The notes under the pieces: model-generated
The model's database searches: none
Told to the model about the DNA's origin: nothing
What the model saw: the letters and a program-made list of their open reading frames with translations, nothing else
In this document: positions 1 through 6,984 of the stretch, piece after piece
Position numbering within the stretch: position 1 is the stretch's first letter
Layout of the letters: every line of letters starts with the position of its first letter
Made by a program: the position numbers and the translations under genes
NCBI GenBank assembly: GCA_031258475.1
Contig: JAIRMS010000085.1
Span: forward strand, 1-12,476
Direction of reading: 5' to 3'
DNA: 12,476 bases
Source: Holosporaceae bacterium
Lineage (GTDB): Bacteria > Pseudomonadota > Alphaproteobacteria > UBA3830

Positions 1-1
1 A

Positions 2-892
2 CTAGTAGATGACTACTTTTTTGGAACACCGATAAAGGTTGAAGCAGAACGGCTGGAGACTTCGGCGTGCGTTCCAGCCTCCGTGAGGACTTTGTCGCCC
101 TCTCAATTCGCTTGTTGCAGAGCTCTAGCGGCGATTGCATTCGAGTTGAACTCGGCCCTGACTCAATTTCCTAGACTCCTATTCGATCGGTGCCATAGCT
201 TGGCATCCATATGTATCCCGAGGAACGTTGCGGAATTGGGAGTCGCCTGTTTCCAGGATTGCCGGAATCTGGCCTTGGTACTATTTGAGCCAGGTTCACA
301 GCTGGGTGCCATTGGGCCATTCGCATTCTCGACCTGCCGTTCGTTAATATCCATATGTATCCCGAGGAACGTTGCGGAATTGGGAGTCTCCTGTTTTCAG
401 AATTGCTGGAAGGCCTTGGTACTATTTGAGCCAGGTTCACAGCTGGGTGCCATTGGGCAATTCGCATTCTCGGACTGCCGTTCGTTAATATCCATATGTA
501 TTCCATCGGGGGTGGGAAGAATTGCCCCATTCTGTTTCTATAGCTGCCGAAGCCTGAGACAAGTGGAATTCGCAGATACCTCGCCCGCCTCGCCGCTGAA
601 GCGACTGGAACTCACCGTGTTCCGTGATTGTTCTTCTCTGGAGTCAATAACTATTCCAGGTTCCGTCGTAGTTTTGTCCTTTTGTTGCTTCTATGGCTGT
701 TCATCGCTTCGGTCGGTGACATTTACGGCCAACTCAAGGCTGCGGTGGATTCGTCCGTGGGCCTTCGGAGAGTGCCCCGCAATGTCGCAGAACCACCTTC
801 AGGAGGGGGTACCGAACGGGGCACGTGTTTCTGCCCTCGCCACGCATTCTCTTGAAGGAAGGGGGGCAGATTGGATGATGTACGATTACTGA
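2..892 (+). CDS. BspA-like leucine-rich-repeat protein, 5'-truncated by window edge
   Basis: The frame is open from the left edge, so the GTG at 83 is probably not the true start and the gene begins outside the window. The visible ~296 residues are a run of LRR_5 (BspA/TpLRR-type) repeats of about 23-24 residues. Each has the pattern F-x-x-C-x-x-L followed by I-x-I-P-x-x-V, for example ICIPRNVAELG and SITIPGSVVVL. Such repeats form curved binding surfaces, and in other bacteria they occur in surface or host-interaction proteins; the ligand here cannot be predicted. Cysteines recur at repeat-equivalent positions. The repeat pattern stops after FGEC near 770, and the tail to the TGA is not repeat-like. 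A repeat-like peptide (VPRNVAE...HAFS) continues in the next frame at 769-855, so the 3' end looks frameshifted. The gene looks richer in G and C than its neighbours by eye. The family is clear; the function is unknown. Confidence 0.75.
   Translation, partial: LVDDYFFGTPIKVEAERLETSACVPASVRTLSPSQFACCRALAAIAFELNSALTQFPRLLFDRCHSLASICIPRNVAELGVACFQDCRNLALVLFEPGSQLGAIGPFAFSTCRSLISICIPRNVAELGVSCFQNCWKALVLFEPGSQLGAIGQFAFSDCRSLISICIPSGVGRIAPFCFYSCRSLRQVEFADTSPASPLKRLELTVFRDCSSLESITIPGSVVVLSFCCFYGCSSLRSVTFTANSRLRWIRPWAFGECPAMSQNHLQEGVPNGARVSALATHSLEGRGADWMMYDY
205..489 (+). repeat. Two tandem direct repeats of about 141-144 bp inside the LRR gene
   Basis: Copy one is about 205-348 and copy two 349-489; a third, partial copy begins at about 490. 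Long stretches are identical, including the block starting atccatatgtatcccgagg and the block starting ggccttggtactatttgag. Copy two is one codon shorter in its middle, so the period changes from 144 to 141 bp. Each unit encodes two LRRs. The near-identity suggests recent duplication by unequal recombination. Confidence 0.85.
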
Positions 893-1371
893 CAGCGCCT
901 TGAAACAACGCAAACATCCGATCCCGGCTCTGGCCGGGACGCTGTGGCTTAAATTCTCTTCAAAAAATTTTCATGAAGTATCTCCGCTAAAACAATTCTA
1001 CGCCAAAACTAAAGTTGGAAAAAACCCCAAAGGCCTCTCCTATTTTCGACGGAGCACTTCCCGGACTACTACCACCTAATACTGGAGCTTGTGTGGTACA
1101 GCGTCCTTACCTCACTCGATAATTCTTTCAGTCTACCTTTTTTTTCTTGTATATTTTCATTAATCCCGGGCCTGCTTAGTTCCTCGACTTTCTCAGCCTG
1201 GGATTTTGCAGGCTTCACGCCGCATTTCCAGTCCACGTCCTCTAATATGGGCGAATCACTATGAAAGTGCACTTTTCATTTCCTGGATTGCTTCGTCGCT
1301 CTGCTTCTCGCAATGACGATCCCCCTACTTTCCGTCATTGCGAGCGAAGCAATCCATTGAGATGCTTGGAA
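893..1371. other. Non-coding stretch between convergent genes
   Basis: No convincing gene is present. It contains a perfect 7-bp GC hairpin at 922-939 (TCCCGGC / GCCGGGA, 4-nt loop) shortly after the LRR gene. That hairpin could slow or end transcription, but no T-run follows it. It also contains the palindromic repeat at 1285-1355. A 67-codon minus-strand frame starting with GTG at 1272 and ending at 1069 has a coding-like look (charged, helical) but no recognisable family and no upstream support, so I do not call it a gene. Confidence 0.5.
1285..1355. repeat. Palindromic dispersed-repeat element (CATTGCGAGCGAAGCAATCC type)
   Basis: The left arm (1285-1318) reads GGATTGCTTCG, then a 13-nt stretch, then CGCAATGACG. 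The right arm (1333-1355) is the matching complement, CGTCATTGCGAGCGAAGCAATCC with its middle part shorter. The arms are separated by 14 nt and could fold into a hairpin. From memory, this motif is a common intergenic palindrome in many bacterial genomes, including Rickettsiales relatives. It lies 17 bp downstream of the minus-strand operon's last stop codon and could stabilise or end that mRNA. The left arm carries a roughly 11-nt insertion relative to the right. Confidence 0.75.
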
Positions 1372-1524
1372 TTAAGCGTTGATTTTTTTAATTTTTTCTT
1401 CCAATTCTTTTTGCTTTTGCCAAATCTCTTCGGAGGAAAACGTTTTTTTCTCTAGGTCCGGCAATTCCGGAGTTTGATATCTGGAGCAGGCGATCAGAAA
1501 AAATACCAGGATGAATTTTTGCAT
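1372..1524 (-). CDS. Small putative lipoprotein, 50 aa
   Basis: This short minus-strand gene runs from ATG at 1524 to TAA at 1372-1374. Residues 1-12 form a short basic start and hydrophobic core (MQKFILVFFLIA). C13 sits in a good lipobox, LIAC, so the product should be lipidated and membrane-anchored. The mature part is about 38 residues: a proline-containing linker (TPELPDLE), then a charged helix or coiled coil rich in E, K and Q, ending KIKKINA. The ATG lies three bases after the stop of the PotD-like gene, with an AGG four to five bases upstream of it, so it is the last gene of the psd-pssA operon and probably translationally coupled. No family is recognised. Co-transcription with a polyamine-binding protein suggests an accessory envelope role, which is inference. 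Confidence 0.7.
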   Translation of the reverse strand: MQKFILVFFLIACSRYQTPELPDLEKKTFSSEEIWQKQKELEEKIKKINA

Positions 1525-1527
1525 TTA

Positions 1528-2673
1528 TTACCTATCCATCGATTTAATTTTGGTTAGCAATCTTGTTTTCAACGCCTCTATATTAGGCGGAACTGGTTTT
1601 TCTATGTAACATTTTTTTCTGGTCGTCGCGCTCGGGTATATATTAGGATCGTTTTTCAGGTCATGGTTGATGTATTCGATTGCTTTTACGACGGCGTTGG
1701 CCCGCGATGTGGTGTTTGTAATTTCAGCTATAACCATGGGATGAAACAAAAATCTAAAAAATGCATAGATGTTATTGATATGTCTGGCTTTCGCAGGAAT
1801 CGCAGCAACGTCCACCCACAAGGAAGCGCCTTCTTTGGGGCAGATGAATTTAACATCCGGATCGTTGTTATCACGTCGCACCTTTAGTATATCTCCAGAC
1901 GTTCCGAGCGTAGCGCAGACATTTCCAGAGGCGAGATCTTCGAATCCAAAAGACGTAAATTTCGATATGTGAGGTCTGATTTTTTTCAGATGCTCAGCAG
2001 CCATTATTATATCTTCTTCGTTCTCAGTTTCCGGATTTAAGCCCAGATAAACCAGGATAGAAGGAAATATTTCATCCGGAGATTCGTACAATGAAATTCC
2101 ATATCGACTGAGTTTTTTCGCATTGGCTGGATCGAATATTATGGAAAATGTGTTTTTAGGCAAATTACCAATCAATTGATCGACGATCTTTGCGTTGATT
2201 CCTATTCCGGAGATTCCAAATTGAAACGGAACTGCGTGACCATTATCCACATCGTATTCCGCCAATCGATTTAAAATATCTCTATCGAAAATGGACATAT
2301 CTATCCGATTTTTATCCAGTTTTTGATAAATTCCGGCTTTCAGTTGTCGTGCAAAATTAGGCCATGCCGTCGGGAATACTACGTCGTACTTCGCTCCGCC
2401 TGCGAGCAATTTTGCCTCCAGTATTTCGTTGGAATCGAAAATATCAACCACGACTTTAACGCCGGTTATGTTTTCAAATAATTCGATTAGCTCAAAAGGA
2501 ATGTAATCTATGCCGACGATAATATATAGTTGCCTGTCTTCGTCAAGTGGCCCAAATTTTTCCCTGGATAGCGCGTTGTAAAGCGCGGATTCCGCGTGTT
2601 CTCTATGACAGTGCTTCTGAAAAAGAAAGGCGCATACCGCGCCTATGAATAGTATGAGAATATATCTTTTCAT
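1528..2673 (-). CDS. PotD/PotF-like spermidine/putrescine-binding periplasmic protein
   Basis: A 381-aa extracellular solute-binding protein of the polyamine ABC-transporter class, which captures putrescine or spermidine in the periplasm for an inner-membrane importer. An N-terminal hydrophobic segment (residues 4-18) is a signal peptide or anchor. Family signatures in order are YDVVFPT (96-102), the VPFQFGISGIGIN block (148-160; classic proteins read PYxWGTxGIGYN), EGASLWVDVAAIPAKARH (281-298), and HPMVIAEITNTTSRANAV (311-328). The length is slightly above the usual 350-370. The ATG abuts the pssA stop with no gap and no clear ribosome site, so translation is probably coupled. No permease or ATPase gene lies beside it, so a transporter must be encoded elsewhere or the protein has another role. 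Family assignment is firm; ligand choice between putrescine and spermidine is not decided. Confidence 0.88.
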   Translation of the reverse strand: MKRYILILFIGAVCAFLFQKHCHREHAESALYNALSREKFGPLDEDRQLYIIVGIDYIPFELIELFENITGVKVVVDIFDSNEILEAKLLAGGAKYDVVFPTAWPNFARQLKAGIYQKLDKNRIDMSIFDRDILNRLAEYDVDNGHAVPFQFGISGIGINAKIVDQLIGNLPKNTFSIIFDPANAKKLSRYGISLYESPDEIFPSILVYLGLNPETENEEDIIMAAEHLKKIRPHISKFTSFGFEDLASGNVCATLGTSGDILKVRRDNNDPDVKFICPKEGASLWVDVAAIPAKARHINNIYAFFRFLFHPMVIAEITNTTSRANAVVKAIEYINHDLKNDPNIYPSATTRKKCYIEKPVPPNIEALKTRLLTKIKSMDR

Positions 2674-3510
2674 TTATTTGGCTGAGGATGCTTCTTTCAC
2701 CGTTTCATTGGAAATTTGATCGTTTTTAATCTGTGTATATCTGTAGATCCCATAGGGAATTGAAAGTAGATACAGCACTATCAATATGGACAGAGTCAAC
2801 CAGACTTCCGTGATCACGCTAATTATAAAGAAGCTGATAGCTAGCAAAGCAACCGGAGCTGAGCTATTACTTACTTCTATCATTTTAGAGGAAAAAGTTC
2901 TGATGGAACTGATCATCAAAACTCCAGACATCAATAAACACCAGGAAACGAATCCTGGATTTAAAAAGGCGTAGCTACCTGTCTGAAAGAATATAATCAT
3001 TGGAGAAATGGCCAAAATGGCTCCGGCGGGCGCGGGGACGCCTTTAAAATACTTTTTTTCCCAGTCCTGTTTTTGTTCGTCCTGCTGCATGTCGACGTTA
3101 AAACGAGCCAATCTCAAAGCACAGCAAACCGTGAAGAACATACACACTCCCCAGCCGACGTTTTCCATCAAATATATGGATTTTAAAAATAAAATGACGG
3201 CAGGAGCTACCCCAAAGCAGATCAAATCCGACAGAGAATCCAGCTGTGCTCCCAGTGGCGAAGAATATCCCAATAATCTTGCAACTCTTCCATCAAGGGC
3301 GTCCAATACGGCTGAGACAAAAATACAGAGTGTCGCCAGCTCCCATCTGTGAAACAATGCAAATCTAATGGAAGTTAATCCAACGCATAGAGCGAGAATA
3401 GTAATAGTACTTGGCAGAAATCGAACCAGGCTTGCTCTTTTTTTGAGAGTCTCCTCACCTCTTATCTCTTCTGTTTCAATAATTACTTCATCTTTCCTGC
3501 TTTTTTTCAT
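2674..3510 (-). CDS. pssA: CDP-diacylglycerol--serine O-phosphatidyltransferase
   Basis: Makes phosphatidylserine from CDP-diacylglycerol and L-serine at the inner membrane, the first step toward phosphatidylethanolamine. The CDP-alcohol phosphatidyltransferase signature is complete: D73-G74, A77-R78, G87, D91 and D95 have exactly the D-G-x2-A-R-x8-G-x3-D-x3-D spacing. About six to eight hydrophobic segments follow from residue 32 onward, as expected for this integral membrane family. Length (278 aa) is normal for the Bacillus/alphaproteobacterial type. The start is ATG at 3510, preceded by GAGAGG five to six bases upstream. It overlaps the 3' end of psd by 23 bp, so the two consecutive pathway enzymes are co-transcribed and translationally coupled. 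Confidence 0.95.
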   Translation of the reverse strand: MKKSRKDEVIIETEEIRGEETLKKRASLVRFLPSTITILALCVGLTSIRFALFHRWELATLCIFVSAVLDALDGRVARLLGYSSPLGAQLDSLSDLICFGVAPAVILFLKSIYLMENVGWGVCMFFTVCCALRLARFNVDMQQDEQKQDWEKKYFKGVPAPAGAILAISPMIIFFQTGSYAFLNPGFVSWCLLMSGVLMISSIRTFSSKMIEVSNSSAPVALLAISFFIISVITEVWLTLSILIVLYLLSIPYGIYRYTQIKNDQISNETVKEASSAK

Positions 3511-4168
3511 TTTTTACCTCTCTTTTTTTTAGATCAGCCAGAATGGTTTCTCCGGCAACTGTCACCTGCCCTTCCTCAACCAACACCGTAGCATCATTTG
3601 GTAAATAAATATCTACCCTGCTTCCGAATCTTATTATTCCTATGCGCTGTCCAAGTTCCAATTTCTCTCCCTCGGTTACGTCGCATCTGATTCTTCTTGC
3701 GAGAAGGCCAGCGATCTGAACGAACGCTATTTGGGTGCCGTCCTCCATGCGCATGAAAGTGGCGCGTCTTTCGTTAAACTCGCTAGCTTTGTCCAGGGTC
3801 ACGTTAAAAAATCTACCCGGAACGTACAGCATTCTTTCGATGGTTCCGGTCACGGGTGCTCTGTTCACATGAACGTTAAAAATACTCATAAATATGCTGA
3901 TTTTTTTCCATTCGCCGGAAAGATCTAATTCAGCAGGCGGAACGCATTGGGAAATTTTCAGAACTATGCCATCCGCCGGGCTAATGGCCACACGGCCCTT
4001 TGAAGGATGAACTCTTTCAGGATCCCTGAAAAACGCCAAACACCCCACCACCATCAAAAAACCAAGCCATCCCATGTTAGTACCTATATTGCCAAGACAT
4101 ATGGCAATTATGGCGACGACCCCGGCAATCTTGCCTCCGTCTTTATCAAACGGCAGTTTAATATCCAT
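3488..4168 (-). CDS. psd: Phosphatidylserine decarboxylase proenzyme
   Basis: Converts phosphatidylserine to phosphatidylethanolamine; it is a self-cleaving pyruvoyl enzyme at the inner membrane. The 226-aa product is the short alphaproteobacterial form. It has a hydrophobic N-terminus (about residues 12-46), FFRDPER (46-52), SPADG (63-67) and MSIFNVHVNRAP (94-105). The processing site is RFGSRVDIYLP, where cleavage before S183 makes the pyruvoyl group. I chose ATG at 4168 over GTG at 4192. It has a GGGAG ribosome site at good spacing, and the promoter just upstream predicts a transcript start around 4190, which would leave the GTG at or before the 5' end. It is the first gene of the minus-strand operon and overlaps pssA. 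Confidence 0.94.
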   Translation of the reverse strand: MDIKLPFDKDGGKIAGVVAIIAICLGNIGTNMGWLGFLMVVGCLAFFRDPERVHPSKGRVAISPADGIVLKISQCVPPAELDLSGEWKKISIFMSIFNVHVNRAPVTGTIERMLYVPGRFFNVTLDKASEFNERRATFMRMEDGTQIAFVQIAGLLARRIRCDVTEGEKLELGQRIGIIRFGSRVDIYLPNDATVLVEEGQVTVAGETILADLKKREVKNEKKQER

Positions 4169-4196
4169 GCTAGCTCCCAATTCTATGCTCACGCGG

Positions 4197-4225
4197 ATTA
4201 TATTTCTTTTCTTTTAATAATTCAA
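4197..4225 (-). promoter_or_regulatory. Sigma-70-type promoter for the psd operon
   Basis: On the minus strand, TTGAAT (4225-4220) and a perfect TATAAT (4202-4197) are separated by exactly 17 bp. Predicted initiation is near 4190, about 22 nt before the psd ATG. Confidence 0.7.
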
Positions 4226-4230
4226 ATCAG

Positions 4231-4259
4231 TTGACCTAATCCGCTCCATGGGGTAGATA
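4231..4259 (+). promoter_or_regulatory. Possible divergent promoter for the small membrane protein / birA / rnj unit
   Basis: TTGACC (4231-4236) and TAGATA (4254-4259) are separated by 17 bp. The -35 box is good; the -10 box is weak. It lies back-to-back with the psd promoter, only 5 bp from its -35 box, and about 40 bp before the ATG at 4301. Confidence 0.4.
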
Positions 4260-4300
4260 TTTGGACAGGTAAACCATCAGAAATTATTGGAATAAAGTTA

Positions 4301-4546
4301 ATGTTTGCGTTTTTTATTATCTCTCTGATAATCATCATTTTCATTGCCTCTATTATGGGAATAATGATTTCTTTTCTGTGGGGAATTTTGTTGGTAGCAA
4401 CGATCACATTCTTCGGCATAGCCTCATCTCTGATATTTCTGACGGACTTGAAATTAATTTTTACCGCAATGCTTACGCTGACGGCGGTTTGGTTGCTTTT
4501 CATGCCGAACATGTTGGCCGGCAATCATGAAGATAAAAATGATTAA
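4301..4546 (+). CDS. Small hydrophobic membrane protein, 81 aa
   Basis: An ATG-started frame encodes 81 residues, nearly all hydrophobic, with about three membrane-spanning stretches (roughly 2-20, 22-46 and 52-70). A polar tail, GNHEDKND, follows. A GGAATAA ribosome site lies about 8-10 bases upstream of the ATG. It stands between the divergent promoter region and birA, in the same reading frame as birA but separated by a stop and 45 bp, and is probably co-transcribed with birA and rnj. No family recognised. In several alphaproteobacteria nuoN precedes birA, but this sequence does not look like a NuoN fragment. Confidence 0.6.
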   Translation: MFAFFIISLIIIIFIASIMGIMISFLWGILLVATITFFGIASSLIFLTDLKLIFTAMLTLTAVWLLFMPNMLAGNHEDKND

Positions 4547-4591
4547 ACATGTCGTTGCGTTCCAATTAGTTGTTTTGTTAAGAGATCTATT

Positions 4592-5317
4592 TTGCAAGGT
4601 AAAGTTATAAAATTCAAAACCATAGACAGCACTCACAAATTTGCCGTTCGTTTAATCGAAAAAGGAAAGGCAACGGAGTGCTCAATAATAGCTGAAAAAC
4701 AAACGGACGGCATCGGCAGATGCGGCAGAGCCTGGGAATCTCCCAGGGGAAATCTCTTCGCGTCTATTATCAAAAAATCCTCATCGAACAGCGAGTTAAC
4801 GAAACTGTCACTTATGATCGCCTGCGCCGTTCACGAAGCGATTTCGCATTATATTCCGGACAATTTGTATTTGCATTGGCCAAACGATATCTATTACAAA
4901 AAATCAAAGGTTGCAGGAATGCTCACTACTGTGATAGACTGCTGGTTGGTAATTAGCGCAGGCGTAAATGTAAATTCTGCTCCGGAAGTCGCCAACGCCG
5001 CAAGCATAAAAGATGTTTGTGGAGGTGTGGCTGTTCCGCCGGATGAGGTGCTGGAAAAAATCCTAGTTGCACTGGATAAGTGGTTTGATAATTTCAATGT
5101 TTTGGGCTTTTTATATATAAAAAATTATTGGTTACGATATATTAACGAAATCGATTGTAAAATTACCATCAGGAACGGTTTAGACTCGCTTACGGGCGTT
5201 TTCAGAGGAATAGATGATTCCGGTAGATTGATTTTAGAAATGGATGGTCGACGCTTGTTTATTTCCAGCGGAGACATGTTCTCAAATATGGAAGGCATGG
5301 TGACATACCATGAATAG
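4592..5317 (+). CDS. birA: Biotin--[acetyl-CoA-carboxylase] ligase
   Basis: Attaches biotin to carboxylase carrier domains via biotinoyl-AMP in the cytoplasm. Visible motifs are DSTHKFA (12-18), the nucleotide/biotin-binding GIGRCGRAWESPRGN (40-54), LHWPNDI (94-100), the SKVAGML segment with its conserved lysine at 106, and ISAGVNVN (121-128). At 241 aa it is the short class I form without an N-terminal DNA-binding domain, so it should not repress biotin genes itself. The start is TTG at 4592 with AGAGA a few bases upstream; no in-frame ATG or GTG precedes it after the previous stop. RNase J follows three bases after its stop; a birA-rnj pairing is common in alphaproteobacteria. Confidence 0.92.
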   Translation: MQGKVIKFKTIDSTHKFAVRLIEKGKATECSIIAEKQTDGIGRCGRAWESPRGNLFASIIKKSSSNSELTKLSLMIACAVHEAISHYIPDNLYLHWPNDIYYKKSKVAGMLTTVIDCWLVISAGVNVNSAPEVANAASIKDVCGGVAVPPDEVLEKILVALDKWFDNFNVLGFLYIKNYWLRYINEIDCKITIRNGLDSLTGVFRGIDDSGRLILEMDGRRLFISSGDMFSNMEGMVTYHE

Positions 5318-5320
5318 GGC

Positions 5321-6970
5321 ATGAGTAAAAAAATAAATGGGTTAAATTTCATTCCGATAGGCGGATGTTCAGAGGTCGGCATGAATCTTTATGCGTACAT
5401 TTACAACGATCAATGGATTCTGGTTGATATGGGGATGGGATTCGACGGAGATCTAGGGCGAGAATTAATTGTTCCGTCTCCGGAGGAGCTGGTGAAAAAT
5501 AAATCCAAGATCAAGGCGTTGTTCATAACCCATTCCCACGAAGATCATATCGGTGCTATTCCGTATCTATGGCCCATGATCGAATGTCCCGTCTACGCGC
5601 GACCTTTTGCCCTTGAAATGCTGAGAGATAAGTTATCTCAATTTGATTTGGACAAAAGAATTTCCATCATTAAAGTATCACTGAACAACAAGTTGGTCGT
5701 GGGCGATTTCTCCGTGGAATTCATTGCCATGGCCCATTCGACTCCGGAATCATCGGCCCTTGCCATTACAACTCCGGACGGAGTCGTCATACATTCTGGC
5801 GATTGGAGAATAGACGACGATCCTGTTCTGGGTTCAAAAACCGATGAAGAAAAACTAAAAAGTTACGGAGACAAAGGTGTTTTAGCCCTTGTCTGTGATT
5901 CAACAAATGTTTTCAGAGATCAGCAATACGGAGCAGAAAGAGACGTTCGCCAGAATCTCATAGATTTGGTGAAAAGGTATCCAAAAAACAGGATACTAAT
6001 TACCTGTTTCGCGTCCAATTTGGCCAGATTGGAATCCTGTTATCTGGCAGCGAAAGAAAGCGGCCGGCAGATGGTAATCGTTGGCAGATCGCTGAAAAAA
6101 ATCGAAAGAATCGCAAAAACATCCGGATATTTTTCGAACATCCCTGCATTTCTGGATGAAAAAAAGGCCAACTCTCTCGATCCGTCCAAAGTATTGTTGG
6201 TCTGCACCGGCAGCCAGGGAGAAGTAAACTCCGCCCTCAGTAAAATGTCCAACGACACACATAAAACCGTAAAAATAGAAGAAGATGACATGGTGATTTT
6301 TTCGTCCAGAGTCATTCCGGGAAACGAAAAATCTGTGATAGAAATACAAAATTCCCTCGCGGAGCGTGGCGTCAGGATTATTACAAGTGTGGATTATGAA
6401 ATCCATGCCTCCGGACATCCAAGCAAAAAAGAACTGATGCATCTTTACGATCTGGTCAGACCCAACGCCCTCATTCCGATACACGGTGGGAAATTGCATC
6501 TTCATAAACATGCGGAAATCGCTAGAGAGTATGGCATCAAAAATATTTTAATTCCAAGTGACGGATCGGTCGTAAAACTTTCCGATAAAAAGGTCGAAAT
6601 AGTCGACGAATTCCGTTCTGGAACGCTGGCCGTTGACGGCAGCAAGCTGATTCCTCTCAACGGAGTGGTCTACAAACAAAGGGAGAGCATTTCCAATAAT
6701 GGGGTCGTGAGTGTGTGCCTGAAATGCTCCGGTGGATCCGTTAAATTAGTGGATATGACCTGTCTTGGAATATTCGAAGAATCCGAACAGGATGAAATGA
6801 TGGACATTAGAAACGACATTTCTTCCGAGATAAAATTATCGCTGGAGGGTATTCTGAGAAACAAATCAGACAACAACAAACTGAAATCGCTGGCTGAAAA
6901 ACTAATAAAAACAGTATTTGTGGATGCCAGAGGCAAAAAACCAACGGTGATTGTCCATATTTCATCCTAG
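5321..6970 (+). CDS. rnj: Ribonuclease J
   Basis: A metallo-beta-lactamase/beta-CASP ribonuclease with 5'-3' exo- and endonuclease activity in RNA turnover and rRNA maturation. The metal site HSHEDH is at 71-76, with H139 in MAHSTPES and D161 in HSGDWR completing the lactamase motifs. The beta-CASP part includes TCFASNLAR and the conserved HASGHPSKKEL, followed by LIPIHGGKLHLHKH. A C-terminal domain follows; the total of 549 aa is normal. The ATG lies three bases after the birA stop. Its 3' end converges on ssrA, with only about 15 bp between the stop and the tmRNA's last hairpin. Confidence 0.95.
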   Translation: MSKKINGLNFIPIGGCSEVGMNLYAYIYNDQWILVDMGMGFDGDLGRELIVPSPEELVKNKSKIKALFITHSHEDHIGAIPYLWPMIECPVYARPFALEMLRDKLSQFDLDKRISIIKVSLNNKLVVGDFSVEFIAMAHSTPESSALAITTPDGVVIHSGDWRIDDDPVLGSKTDEEKLKSYGDKGVLALVCDSTNVFRDQQYGAERDVRQNLIDLVKRYPKNRILITCFASNLARLESCYLAAKESGRQMVIVGRSLKKIERIAKTSGYFSNIPAFLDEKKANSLDPSKVLLVCTGSQGEVNSALSKMSNDTHKTVKIEEDDMVIFSSRVIPGNEKSVIEIQNSLAERGVRIITSVDYEIHASGHPSKKELMHLYDLVRPNALIPIHGGKLHLHKHAEIAREYGIKNILIPSDGSVVKLSDKKVEIVDEFRSGTLAVDGSKLIPLNGVVYKQRESISNNGVVSVCLKCSGGSVKLVDMTCLGIFEESEQDEMMDIRNDISSEIKLSLEGILRNKSDNNKLKSLAEKLIKTVFVDARGKKPTVIVHISS

Positions 6971-6984
6971 AAATAATCAACCAC

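Noticed and set aside
628..855. 75-codon plus-strand frame overlapping the LRR gene, as an independent gene
   Set aside because: Its end resembles displaced LRR sequence, so it is better explained as the frameshifted tail of the LRR gene.
922..939. GC-rich hairpin as an intrinsic terminator of the LRR gene
   Set aside because: The stem is perfect but no T-run follows, so it is noted only as a hairpin.
1069..1272. 67-codon minus-strand frame starting with GTG
   Set aside because: Charged and coding-like, but a stop lies two codons before the GTG, it borders the palindromic repeat, and no family or ribosome site supports it.
1261..1455. 64-codon plus-strand frame beginning MKVHFSFPGLLRRSASRNDD
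   Set aside because: It is the usual translation of the palindromic repeat (SASRNDD, RHCERSNP) followed by the complement of the small lipoprotein gene.
5996..6511. 171-codon minus-strand frame
   Set aside because: Shadow frame opposite the strongly conserved RNase J core.
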